Origin: Halichondria panicea
Taxonomy: Eukaryota; Porifera; Demospongiae; Suberitida; Halichondriidae
Length of the DNA: 64,000 nucleotides
NCBI RefSeq assembly: GCF_963675165.1
Contig: NC_087377.1
Span: forward strand, 3,130,978 to 3,194,977
Direction of reading: 5' to 3'
Positions 1 to 11,422 of this stretch are shown one piece after another. Position 1 is the first letter of the stretch. Each line of letters starts with the position of its first letter. A model generated the notes under the pieces. That model did no database searches. It had not been told where the DNA came from and worked only from the letters and a program-made list of their open reading frames with translations. A program made the translations under genes and the position numbers.

Positions 1-249
1 TCCTTGATCTTTTTTAATTGCAACTGCACATTTCTTGTGAAGTATGCGCATATTAATTGCTTGTAGCTATTCAGTACAGTACTGATATTTATACTGCATG
101 ATTATAATTACAATGTTTGTATAGAATTGCTAGAGCGTTTGCAGCTTTTTAGCAGCAAATACCGTGAGCATACAAAATGTAGCAAGCTTGCTAAGACAAG
201 ACAATGCATGCTTGCACTCAACAATGTACACTTGTGTACGTGTATGCAG
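1..249. other. Upstream intron of gene A, no exon recognised
   Basis: This stretch precedes the first recognisable exon of gene A. It ends in a splice acceptor (AG at 248-249). I see no exon, promoter or repeat in it. The start codon of gene A must lie to the left of the window or in an unrecognised upstream exon. Confidence 0.5.
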
Positions 250-3200
250 GACAAAGGCTTCGTGCTGGTGCTGGGAGATGATACTCTCAAACAACAAGTG
301 GCAGACCTGAAAGAACAGCTTAGAGTGCTCCAAATTGCAGTAAGCACTTTTTTCTTGCCCCGTTTATACATTTGGAAATCTCAACTTGAACTGCACCATT
401 ATTTTGCGTGATTATAAAAAATAACTTTTCTTATTGTAATTCACACGGTAATTATTGCAGGCTGACACTTACAAAGAAGATTTTCTGAGGGAGAGAAACG
501 ACAGAGCCTCAGCTCATGGGGCAAAGGACGATTTCAAGAAAGCTATGGAAAAAACTGAAGCGGAGAATAGACAACTCAAACAGAGACTCGTAAGGAGTGA
601 CTCGACCAATCGGTCAAACACGAATGGAGGAAACAGATCACCTGAAAACTCCACTGCTTCTGACCAGAAGTGCAGAGAACTAAGAAATCATGTTAGTAAA
701 TTAATTAAGTGCTTAATTTACACATTATTTTAAGTATGAAGTTGATATCGCTTGTTATCCAAACTTAACTTTTATACTCACTTGGGTTGTGCACACTCAG
801 GTCCATCAACTGGAGGAGGTGGTCCAGCAGTTACAGAGGCAGTTGGAACGAGCTCTGGCTGAATCCATTGAGCTGAATGAGCTAAAATGCCGTGTAAGTT
901 ATAATTTATAGTAAGCGCAAATCTATCCAATACCGTATGGCACCAATTGAACTGTACATTGTATTTATCACCAGTGTAAACAATAACCAACAAAGACCAC
1001 TAACCATTCACCTGTTAGAATATGTACAATACTTTCTATACTGTACCTTGCAACAAATGCACGCTGATCGACCGACACCTGTGTATATAATATAGCTTTT
1101 CTTGTTCAACTTAGAATAATGATATAACGTACCCCTATATATCCTCACAGCAAAAGCAGCAGGAAGAGTACGCTCACGCACTGGAGCAGGAGAGGGACCA
1201 ACTACGACAGCAGGTATAACTGATTATATTAGGTGCAGTACCACCACGAAAACTTAGAGCTGTGTTTTTAACCACTAGGTACAGATGTGTTTTGATGCTT
1301 TTACCCACAACTTTCACATGACCTAGATTATGGTTGTCGTACCTGTGTACACAAACAACCTTGTGACAGTTCCACCATAGATTAGTAGTTTCACCATACC
1401 ATACACAAACAACCTTGTGACTTGCTGGTTGATGCAATAGTGGTAGACCACCCCAGGGAGATACCTGTCGTTAATGACATTAATGGCCCATGCACAATAT
1501 TGTAATAATTAAGTGCTGTGTAATTTATTGAAAAGGAAATACCACAAACGAATGTCATTTTAGTAGTGTCAATTACAGCTTTCAATGTATAAATAAAGTA
1601 CAATGGTGTGTACAGTAAATGATTCCCACCTACGTACTCCTGGTATATCGTCAAGCATGCACTATTATAGTCTTTGATATTCCTGTACCTAGCTTAAGTT
1701 GACATAATTATTTTCGCGGGTCTTCGAATGAGAGCAAAAATGTTGTACTCACAGATAATTTTAGGAATTGCAATTAAAAAACCACTTGCGAGTTATGAAT
1801 AACATTAATTTCACAATTTTAGCAGAATTGCAGCAAATTGAGCTAAACAGTGAAATCACAGACAAATCTATCCTTGTGAAAATATTACGTTCTTTTGCGG
1901 GTTGAAAAACTTTTGCAATTGAGCTAAATCACAGCAAAAAAATTGCCGCTTTGCGATTTAACTAACTGCACTCTGGCAAGGATCGTGTGTAATTGATCAA
2001 CCCTTGTAAAGTTCGCATTATTATGTTTGATGTTTGCAAACAATTAAGGTTTAAATTTTCTCTTTTCTGCAGATAGTGAGAAGTTCTCACAACGATGTTT
2101 GGCTCTCCCGATCAAACGGGCACTTGCCTTTGAGACCAGCTGTACGCGGTGGCAGACCTGTCATGCTTACCAATATCGGTGGAGAGAACATACCTGTGTA
2201 CCACGGTGTCCAATTCCCGGTCCGGGATAAGCCCATTCCAATGCATTGTTCCGAAATGTTCCCAGGCTTACAAGATCAACGGCCAGTTTTCAATCCTTTT
2301 GAGAGTGAAGATGGACCTCCTATTCGAGCAATAGACCCGGGGCTTATGCACACTGAGGGGGGCGTGCCTAACCACTACATGCTCGGACAATATAATCATC
2401 CCACCTCCCCCATTGCATCGTCAGCACGCCCTTCGAACATGTACGCTGGACAACAATCGACTAACAGTTACGGTAATTTGTCACCCAGTACCCCATCACC
2501 TCACACTGATGCTGCCCTAGAGAGAAACGATTCTCCAGTCTTTAGTGGCAGTTTTGATGAGAGTCCGTGTAACGAGCGCAGACAACCTCAGTACAATGCA
2601 TCAAATGTGCCCATGCCTCAACAACAACCCAACATCCCTACCAATTATCACGTAAACCCACATCAGCAAGGAGCACAGACTTTGTATCGAAATTTACCAC
2701 TTCATTTGAGTCATCCAGGCGGAGCTGGCATTCCATCACCAAATACCCGTAAAAGATTTGAGCAACCTCAAACACAAAGCCCCTCTCAACCTCCATCACT
2801 ACCCCCAAAGCAAAGGCAAAACTATGACTACCCCCGGCATATGAACTCTGACCGAGATCAAATTTTACCAGCTCTACCTCCAAAACCTAATGGAAATTTC
2901 CAATCCAGACAGCTACAATACTCTACCCCTCACCGCGAAGAGATTGCAACACCACCACTTCCACCTAAACCTGCGAGAGCCGAACAAAGAAACACTGCAG
3001 GCTACTGTGAGAGCAAAGCTGCGGCTTTACAAACAATCGGTGATCAACCAGAGAACGTAACTATTTCTGATCTTCCACCATCGCATATTGTAGCTACAAG
3101 CAGTTCCTACATGCTTGATGGGCTGGATGGTAAGGACAGTCGGAGTCGGGATACCAACGAACATGCTCCATTCGATCCAAACCTTGTGTGTCCGGTATGC

Positions 3201-4074
3201 AAGAAGAAGTTTAGATATGATGAGACGCAGAAATGTAGAACCCACATTCGCCGTTGCCTTGGAGATAGAGAGGAAAGAGTACAAGAATGGGTGAGTGCGT
3301 TTCGTAGTAAGAAGTTGCGTATAAAAAGAGTGAGAGCTAGTATAGATGCAACTAACTATATTATATACATCAACTATCTGCAAGCAAAAACTAAAGCCAC
3401 AGACCGGATATACTATCACTGATATTACCGTACTTTTCCACTGCTCACTTTATAGTTTTTGCTCGCAAGCTGTTTTCATGCCCTCTCTTTTTATATATAC
3501 GCCCTAGCTTGATAATACTTACATCGGTTGGATCCAATTAAGGGAATGATGATCCCAACCCCTCTCCCCATTAAAGTTGACCGTATGATAATTATCATAC
3601 CGTATTAGAGGGCTAATAAGATATAATAAGATGAAGTGTAACTGAAAAAGATCTCAATTTGAGTTGTTTGTACGCAGGTCATGTTTGTGTACATTATGTT
3701 TAACGTTTATTTCTTTTCTTAGGCGTTAATTCTGTTATGTCACATGCCAGCTCAAATGTACACATTGCCTGGTATAATTAATAGGCCATACATGTGATTT
3801 ATTAGAGTTCTCTGATGCTAAAATTGGAATTTTTAAAGAATTGACTGTTCCTCTGTTTCCACAGAATCACAGGATGGCTAGTGGCACAGAACCATTCTCT
3901 CAACAGCATAGCTTGAATAAGACGTCCTCTACTGCTGAGCGGACACGATCTGATACCGAGGATTCACGGCCACCTGGACAGGAGAAGAGGAACCTGGTGA
4001 GCAGAGGAGCTGGTGATGACATTCTCCCTTCACCACCAACACCAATCCCTCGAAAACGTTCTATAAGAAAATAA
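250..4074 (+). CDS. Gene A: UBAN coiled-coil, proline-rich, C-terminal zinc-finger adaptor (5' incomplete)
   Basis: Probable cytosolic ubiquitin-chain-binding adaptor of the NEMO/optineurin/TNIP type; the role is inferred from domains. Six phase-0 exons join in frame: 250-339, 461-691, 801-893, 1151-1213, 2073-3290 and 3865-4074, giving 634 visible residues. Exon 2 begins ADTYKEDFLRERNDRAS, which matches the UBAN signature (D-F-x-x-E-R) inside a heptad coil that continues through exons 3 and 4. Exon 5 encodes a Pro/Gln/Ser-rich region with several PxxPxK SH3-type motifs (for example PPLPPKPAR), then a C-X2-C-X14-H-X3-C finger starting CPVCKKKF near 3190. The last exon is basic at its end (PRKRSIRK). 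The N-terminus lies outside the window. A and gene B are recent tandem copies; A alone keeps the exon at 250-339. Reading through the exon-5 donor would give a different tail ending near 3420, which I do not favour. Confidence 0.8.
1885..2036. repeat. Dispersed repeat in intron 4 of gene A
   Basis: The reverse complement of this stretch resembles 49594-49770, sharing the core ACACACGATCCTTGCCAGA and the flanking GTTGATCAATT and ATCGCAAAG words. Gene B carries the same repeat in its matching intron near 8820-8965, so it predates the A/B duplication. It looks like an old miniature element; its ends are not clear. Confidence 0.5.
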
Positions 4075-4271
4075 TGGTCGTGGTTACTACTTCATGTAAA
4101 TCTTCACAAAATATGCAAATCAACAGCTATATACCATTCATACTGTTCCTATTGTTCTGTATATACTATATACTGTTCCCAGCGTTTTTACGGTTCCCAG
4201 TGTTTATTGTGTGCTTTATTTGTGTTCAATTCAATTTTTGTATTCCAAATTTTCTTCATGAATGTTAATTA

Positions 4272-4513
4272 GGCCACTCCAAGTGATACTCTGGTTTCTG
4301 GTCCACCGCCCGCATCAGATTTTATTCTCATTATTTCTACTACGCATGCGCACAATGGTCCATACGGTACAAAATAGTGTGATAATGATATTCATTTGCA
4401 AAATAATGAGTTCATAAGGTGAAATTGATAATGACATAATGAGAAAAGCCGCCCGCCCGCATGCAATTAGAAAAACTTTAGGACCAGAAACCAGAGTGTC
4501 ACTTGGAGTGGCC
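4272..4513. mobile_element. MITE with ~33-bp terminal inverted repeats, PIF/Harbinger-like
   Basis: The left end starts GGCCACTCCAAGTGATACTC and the right end is its near-perfect inverse complement, with arms of about 33 bp. The trinucleotide TTA stands on both sides (4269-4271 and 4514-4516), as expected for the 3-bp TWA target duplication of PIF/Harbinger elements. There is no coding capacity. The superfamily call rests on the target site and the GGCC ends only. Confidence 0.75.
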
Positions 4514-4970
4514 TTACGTAGATCTAGATTTTAATAATTAGGCCACTATTTCAGATGAGAATACTAGCTTGACCCCGATGAGGGAGGGAGGCCTTCATTA
4601 CTCATTATCCCATTATTTTGATGATGTCATATCCTATTAAAAACAAGATATGACAAATAGAATGACTATTTCAGAACGATATGGGACAATGCTGTGTCAG
4701 CAAAAAGAAGGACTCTTTGACCTCAAATAATAGCTGACATCAGCAATAATGACTTAATTGAGGCATAGATACAAGAAAGAAAGAGATAGGCAACGCCCCA
4801 CGTGATCATGCTAGGTAAATGCAGTGTGTGACGTCACACCCTCTGGTTGGAGGCGAGTTGGCGCTCAAGAAAGTATATAATGATCCCTATATCTGCTTAT
4901 TTTTCTCGTAGGGGGCCTAAAAGAGAAATTCAAAGCAATCATGTATATCAGGCATCATGAAAATTTTTCA

Positions 4971-5760
4971 GCAAGTTCCCAGTCGATCAAAGTAACCTCA
5001 GAAGAGTGTATCAACGTATTGGCTGCTACCTGCTTGTCTAAGACCAGCACTGAATATATTTTCTGGGTTTCTGTTTACGAACCACAGCTCTCGGAAAGTC
5101 TGAAAAGTTTATCAGCAAGTTCCCAGTTGATAAAAGTAACCTCAGAAGAGTGTATCAACGTATTGGCTACTATACCTGCTTGTCTAAGACCAGCACTAAA
5201 TCTATTTTCTGGGTTTTCGTTTACGAAGCACTGCTCTCGGAAAGTCTGAACAAATTTTCAGCAAGTTCCCAATCGATTAAAGTAACCTCAGAAGAGTGTA
5301 TCAACGTATTGTCTGATACCTGCTTGTCTATAAGACCAGCACTAAATATATTTTCTGCATGGGTTTCCGTTAACGAACCACAGCTCTCAGAAAGTCAGAA
5401 AAGTTGCTCAGCAAGTTCCAGTTGATTAAAGTAACCTCAGAATTGTAAACTTGAGCATATACTGGCTGATATCTGCATGTATGCCTAGACCAGCACTGAA
5501 TATATTATTTTTCAGGGTTCTCGTTAACGAATCACTGCTCTCGGAAAGTCAGAAAAGTTTCTCAGTAAGTTCCAGTCGATTAGAGTAACTTGAGTATTTC
5601 AACATAACTTATTGGCTGATACTTGCTTGTCTCTATATAGACCAGGACTGAACAAAATTATTCCAGTTCCCGTTCTCGAATCATGGCTCTCAGAAAGTCA
5701 GAAAAGTGGCTCGGCGTGTTTCAGTAGAGCCAAATAACCTCAGGACAATAAATTGGGGAG
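4971..5760. repeat. Tandem array of six ~147-bp units
   Basis: Units begin near 4971, 5115, 5261, 5411, 5565 and 5714, each opening with GCAAGTTCC or a variant and closing with CTCTCGGAAAGTC or a variant. Spacing is 144-154 bp. The first three units are most alike and the later ones decay. The first units stay open in one frame, but in-frame breaks and length drift argue against a protein repeat. The array sits between genes A and B. Confidence 0.8.
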
Positions 5761-5953
5761 TATAAGTAGGAGTTAGGTGACTGGCTGAATTAACACACCT
5801 TAAAAAATGATAATGTTAAATTCATACTAAATCTATAGCTCAGTGTTACTGTACATAATTAATTCAGTCATTGTGCATGTAGCTATTAATTTGGGGCATA
5901 ATAGGCCTGGCATAATTGGGGTATAATAGAGTTAAAATTTGGTCAGTTTGGTG

Positions 5954-6052
5954 CAAATGCAACGTTCCTCTGCTGCTGAACGTGTTTTTTCTCTTTTAAA
6001 TGCCTCTTTTACATCTAGAAGAATCTTCAGTTTCAGTTATGTTACAAATTAA
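5954..6052 (+). mobile_element. Remnant of hAT transposase C-terminal dimerisation region
   Basis: A short open stretch reads QMQRSSAAERVFSLLNASF and then stops (TAA at 6050-6052). The SSAAERVFSLL core is the hallmark of the hAT family dimerisation domain. No other transposase domain or terminal repeat can be seen nearby, so this is a scrap of a dead element. Confidence 0.7.
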
Positions 6053-6057
6053 ATTAT

Positions 6058-6092
6058 CTCTTGTTGTATTGAAATATACAATACAACAAGAG
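6058..6092. repeat. Perfect 13-bp inverted repeat
   Basis: CTCTTGTTGTATT at 6058-6070 and its exact inverse complement at 6080-6092 flank a 9-bp loop. It lies just downstream of the hAT scrap. Its role is unknown; it may be a piece of a foldback element. Confidence 0.7.
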
Positions 6093-6375
6093 TTGTTACT
6101 ACTGCTGAAAAAAGATTATTTATGACGTCAATATGGGGCATAATGGGTTCTTTTGACGAGCATAATAGGCTGAATTTTGGACAGCCAGTGCATGCTCAAA
6201 AGCATAATAGGCAGAAAAAGGAGCATAATTTGCCAGGGCCTACATGTAGCTAGCTAGAGTCTACTGCAGACATGTGCAAGTAGCTAGCTATATAGAGTCT
6301 ATACGGCAGACAATGAAGAGTCTACTTACCTGACTCTTAAAACTATATATTACTTCTACATGCAATAAATCGAGA

Positions 6376-7021
6376 AAACTTATTGGCATGCTCCACAGGA
6401 GCTTTTACAAATACTCGAAACCTGACTCTACCTCAAAATTATACAAATCACTCATTTAGAATACGCCTCTGCTGTCTGGAGTCCCCACTTGGCTAAGGAC
6501 ATCAAGTTACTGGAGGACACCCAGAAGTTTGCCCTAAAAGTGTGCACCAAGAAATGGGATGAGAATTATGATACACTGCTAACCATGTGCAACATAAAAA
6601 CGCTAGCTATGCGTCGGAGCATAGTCAGACTCTGCCTACTCTTCAAGATTATACCAGGGGACATATCCTATCCGAATCTTCCGTTCACCATTAGAGTCCA
6701 GCTTTATCAATTAAGACATTTGAACACTACACAGCTTTCGGTCCCATTCGCGTCATCTAATAATTTCAAATTTTCATTCTTCGCAAACACTATAACAGCC
6801 TGGAATAAACTACGTTTTGACACAGATGGTATATCTTTTGCATTCTTTGTTACTTATAAGTGTAATTTACATGTTCTGTTGTAGGTTGTTGTGTATTGTT
6901 TTTGTGTATAATTATAGGTAACTGATTTGGATTAGCTACTATTCTGCTATTTTCTGTTACCTTTGCTGTATGCATAAATTTGTTTAAAATAAAATAGAAA
7001 ATAAATAAAAAAAAAAAAAAA
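6376..7021 (+). mobile_element. 3' end of a non-LTR retrotransposon (LINE), 5'-truncated and frameshifted
   Basis: Two frames together encode the C-terminal end of a LINE reverse-transcriptase protein: KLIGMLHRSFYKYSKP, then after a frameshift HLEYASAVWSPHLAKDIKLL, and a late FFANTITAWNKLR motif. The element ends in an A-rich tail with a pure A run at 7007-7021. It is inactive. The tail lies about 350-390 bp upstream of the point where gene B begins to match gene A. Confidence 0.8.
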
Positions 7022-7413
7022 CTAGGCTGGCAAGCTTTCTACTTACTTACATCACATACTAGTCAGAGTGATCAGGCAAGAGCATCTCATTACATCTGCG
7101 TAAAGGGTTAACCTTCGTCTCCGATCAGGTGCCGACCGAGATACGGATACAACTAAACACCTCTTCGGCAGAGTCAGCTTGGCTTTGTGGTAGGGCAATG
7201 CGTCTATGCTGATTCACAGAGCCCCCACTCTGCCTCCTGCTCTAGATGGACTCAATTAGTCATTTTTAATATATTTTTATCTTAATTTATTCTGCCCCCA
7301 CTTTGCCCTCATTCACTTTGTCATTACATGGAAAAAAAATTAACCTTGGAATTAATGCATTGCCTTTAAAAAATAACTTTTCTTATTGTAATTCACACGG
7401 TAATTATTTGCAG
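7022..7413. other. Junction between LINE tail and gene B duplication
   Basis: There is no gene here. Similarity to gene A's intron starts near 7370 with the AAAAATAACTTTTC stretch. An open frame runs into the first exon of gene B without a break but contains no ATG, so it does not supply an obvious start codon. A stretch near 7180-7240 vaguely resembles a tRNA A-box but does not form a tRNA. Confidence 0.5.
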
Positions 7414-10400
7414 GCTGACACTTACAAAGAAGATTTTCTGAGGGAGAGAAACAACAGAGCCTCAGCTCATGGGGCAAAGGACAATTTCAAGAAAGCTATG
7501 GAAAAAGCTGAAGCGGAGAATAGACAACTCAAACAGAGGCTCGTAAGGAGTGACTCGACCAATCGGTCAAACACGAATGGAGGAAACAGATCACCTGAAA
7601 ACTCCACTGCTTCTGACCAGAAGTGCAGAGAACTAACAAATCATGTTAGTAAATTAATTAAGTGCTTAATTTACACATTATTTTAAGTATGAAGTTGATA
7701 TCGCTTGTTATCCAAACTTAACTTTTCTACTCACTTGGATTGTGCACACTCAGGTCCATCAACTGGAGGATCGGGTCCAGCAGTTACAGAGGCAGTTGGA
7801 ACGAGCTCTGGCTGAATCCATTGAGCTGAATGAGCTAAAATGCCGTGTAAGTTATAATTTATAGTAAGCGCAAATCTATCCAATACCGTATGGCACTAAT
7901 TGAACTGTACATTGTATTTATCACCAGTGTAAACAATAACCAACAAAGACCACTAACCATTCACCTGTTAGAATATGTACAATACTTTCTATACCTTGCA
8001 ACAAACGCACGCTGATCGACCGACACCTGTGTATATATAGCTTTTCTTGTTCAACTTAGAATAATGATATAACGTACCCCTATATATCCTCACAGCAAAA
8101 GCAGCAGGAAGAGTACGCTCACGCACTGGAGCAGGAGAGGGACCAACTACGACAGCAGGTATAACTGATTATATTAGGTGCAGTACCACCACGAAAACTT
8201 AGAGCTGTGTTTTTAACCACTAGGTACAGATGTGTTTTGATGCTTTTACCCACAACTTTCACATGACCTAGATTATGGTTGTCGTACCTGTGTACACAAA
8301 CAACCTTGTGACAGTTCCACCATAGATTAGTAGTTTCACCATACCATACACAAACAACCTTGTGACTTGCTGGTTGATGCAATAGTGGTAGACCACCCCA
8401 GGGAGATACCTGTCGTTAATGACATTAATAGGCCATGCACAATATTGTAATAATTAAGCGCTGTGTAATTTATTAAAAGGAAATACCACAAACGAATGTC
8501 ATTTTAGTAGTGTCAATTACAGCTTTCAATGTATAAATAAAGTACAATGGTGTGTACAGTAAATGATTCCCACCTACGTACTCCTGGTATATCGTCAAGC
8601 ATGCACTATTATAGTCTTTGATATTCCTGTACCTAGCTTAAGTTGACATAATTATTTTCGCGGGTCTTCGAATGAGAGCAAAAATGTTGTACTCACAGAT
8701 AATTTTAGGAATTGCAATTAAAAAACCACTTGCGAGTTATGAATAACATTAATTTCACAACTTTAGCAGAATTGCAGCAAATTGAGCTAAACAGTGATCA
8801 CAGACAAATCTATCCTTGTGAAAATATTACGTTCTTTTGCGGGCTGAAAAACTTTTGCAATTAAGGTAAATCACAGCAAAAAAATTTCCGCTTTGCGATT
8901 TAACTAACTGCGCTCTGGCAAGGATCGTGTGTAATTGATCAACCCTCCTTGTAAAGTTCGCATTATTATGTTTGATGTTCGCAAATAAATTTTCTCTTTT
9001 TTGCAGATAGTGAGAAGTTCTCACAACGATGTTTGGCTCTCCCGATCAAACGGGCACTTGCCTTCGAGACCAGCTGTATGCGGTGGCAGACCTGTCATGC
9101 TTGCCAATATCGGTGGGGAGAACATACCTGTGTACCACGGTGTCCAATTCCCGGTCCGGGATAAGCCCATTCCAATGCTCTGTTCCGAAATGTTCCCAGG
9201 CCTACAAGATCAACGGCCAGTTTACAATCCTTTTGAGAGTGAAGATGGGCCTCCTATTCGAGCAATAGACCCGGGGCTTATGCACACTGAGGGGGGCGTG
9301 CCTAACCACTACATGCTCGGACAATATAATCATCCCACCTCCCCCATTGCATCGTCAGCACGCCCTTCGAACATGTACGCTGGACAACAATCGACTAACA
9401 GTTACGGCAATTTGTCACCCAGTACCCCATCACCTCATGCTGATGCTACCCTAGAGAGAAACGATTCTCCAGTCTTCAGTGGCAGCTTCGATGAGAGTCC
9501 GTATAACGAGCGCAGACAACCTCAGTGGGCGTACAATGCATCAAATGTGCCCATGCCTCAACAACAATCCAACATCGCTACCAATTATCACGTAAACCCA
9601 CATCAGCAAGGAGCACAGACTTTGTACCGAAATTTACCACTTCATTTGAGTCATCCAGGCGGAGCTGGCATTCCATCACCAAATACCCGTACAAAGTTTG
9701 AGCAACCTCAAACACAAAGCCCCTCTCAACCTCCATCACTACCCCCAAAGCAAAGGCAAAACTATGACTACCCCCGGCATATAAACTCTGACCGAGATCA
9801 AATTTTACCAGCTCTGCCTCCAAAGCCTACTGGAAACTTCCAATCCAGACAGCTACAATACTCTACCCCTCACCGCGAAGAGATTGCAACACCACCACTT
9901 CCACCAAAACCTGCGAGAGCCGAACATAGAAACACTGCAGGCTACTGTGAGAGCAAAGCTGCGGCTTTACAAAAAATTGGTGATCGACCAGAGAACGTAA
10001 CTATTTCTGATCTTCCACCATCGCATATTGTAGCTACAAGCAGTTCCTACATGCTTGATGGACTGGATGGTAAGGACAGTCGGAGTCGGGATACCAACGA
10101 ACATGCTCCATTCGATCCAAACCTTGTGTGTCCGGTATGCAAGAAGAACTTCAGATATGATGAGACGCAGAAATGCGGGGCCCACGTTCGCTGTTGCCTT
10201 GGCGATAGAGAGGAGAGAGTACAAAAATGGGTGAGTGCGTTTAGTAATACTTAAATGCATCTCAATTTGCCCTGATGTTAGTATAGTAGTATATGCAACC
10301 GGTCAGGTGTACATGCAGGATTGACGGTGCTATTGTGTGTTTCAATTGTTGCACACATTTTCATAGTTGTATGTACGCAGATCATGTTTGTGTACATTTA

Positions 10401-10755
10401 GCGTCTATTCTTCACACCCTGTTATAATGATAATTATGTTAATAATATTATACACATTGCTCTTGGTCACTTAATCGAATTGAACAATAGAGGTTTTGGT
10501 GCTAAAAATGGCTGTTCCTCTGTTTGACTGTTTCCCATTCCAATGCAGAATCACAGGATGGCTAGTGGTACTGAACCATTCTCTCAACAGCACAGCTTGG
10601 AGAAGACGTCCCCTCCTGCTGAGTGGACAGGAGCTGATACCAAGGATTCACCGTATGGACAGGAGAGGAGGGATCTGGTGAGCAGAGGAGCTGGTGATGA
10701 CATTCCGCTCACACCACATAAGCCAATCCCTCGAAAACGTTCAATAAAAAAATGA
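7414..10755 (+). CDS. Gene B: tandem copy of gene A, lacking the first exon
   Basis: Close paralogue of gene A with the same phase-0 exon structure: 7414-7644, 7754-7846, 8096-8158, 9007-10230 and 10549-10755, together 605 residues. All splice sites and frames are intact. It keeps the UBAN-like coil, the proline-rich region and the C-X2-C-X14-H-X3-C finger (CPVCKKNF near 10132). Differences from A include two extra residues (QWAYN against QYN) and a more diverged last exon. The exon matching A's 250-339 is absent, and the matching sequence starts abruptly near 7370. No upstream ATG is visible; the first in-frame ATG lies inside exon 1 near 7498. It is therefore either a 5'-truncated gene using an unknown promoter or a very young pseudogene whose frame has not yet decayed. 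Confidence 0.7.
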
Positions 10756-10879
10756 CTGTTAATTATTTGTGTTCGTGCAGTTTCTGTATTCAATCGAGTT
10801 GTATTTCTAATGTATACTGTAAATTTTCCATGTGAACTTACATGATGTAAAATGTGTATAGAGAATACATAAAGCATTA

Positions 10880-11115
10880 ATTATGCCCGCAAGCGAGGTA
10901 TACGGTAGTGTGTTCATCTATGGTGTGTTTGTGTGTGTGTGCAGGCTGCTACAGCTGCTGAAGGATCAATGAAGTGGCAAGTAAGAGTTTCGATTCTATA
11001 GGCTTCTAGTCATGTTCTCTTGGATTTCAATTCGGGAATTTGCAAAATAAATCTTCGTTCTCTAGTTATTAATTGGAAGCCTTTTCAGAAGACTGTGTAG
11101 CTAAAGCTTTGCTGA
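10880..11115 (+). repeat. Fragment of the GCGCATGCGC-ended element family
   Basis: It matches the 5' half of the copy at 13863-14403: GCAAGCGAGGTATACG, then CAAGTAAGAGTTTC and TTTGCAAAATAA. It is truncated. It lies between the end of gene B and the left inverted repeat of the 9-kb element. Confidence 0.7.
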
Positions 11116-11422
11116 CTTGCAGCTAGCCTCGATCCCAGCCCCCTCTCTAGATCTATAATTATATACTCTCACTATCTCAATTGAGAGCGGCCTTATGGCA
11201 AGCGGTTTGTAACATAAAGAAATGATGGCGTTATGACGTTTGAATGTTATAACATGACGTACGTGACCTTATAACGTGGCATACAGCATGACGTATGTGA
11301 CCTTATAACGTGGCGTACATAACCTTATAGCATGACGTACGTGACCTTATAACCTTTTCATATGCGCATGCGCATAAGCAACCTTGCATGCCTTAGCTTT
11401 CATAACAAGCTAGCTAGCTAGA

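Noticed and set aside
3291-3422. Extension of gene A's large exon into the following intron
   Set aside because: A strong donor (GTGAGT) at 3291 matches gene B's, and the in-frame partner exon at 3865 is conserved in both copies.
4941-5425. Possible secreted or repeat protein across the 147-bp array
   Set aside because: Unit lengths drift (144-154 bp), frames break between units, and later units are closed.
7180-7245. tRNA or tRNA-derived SINE head
   Set aside because: An A-box-like GGCTTTGTGGTAGGGC is present, but no convincing B-box or cloverleaf follows.
7303-7413. New N-terminus for gene B from the upstream open frame
   Set aside because: The frame has no ATG; it is open only by chance up to the splice acceptor.
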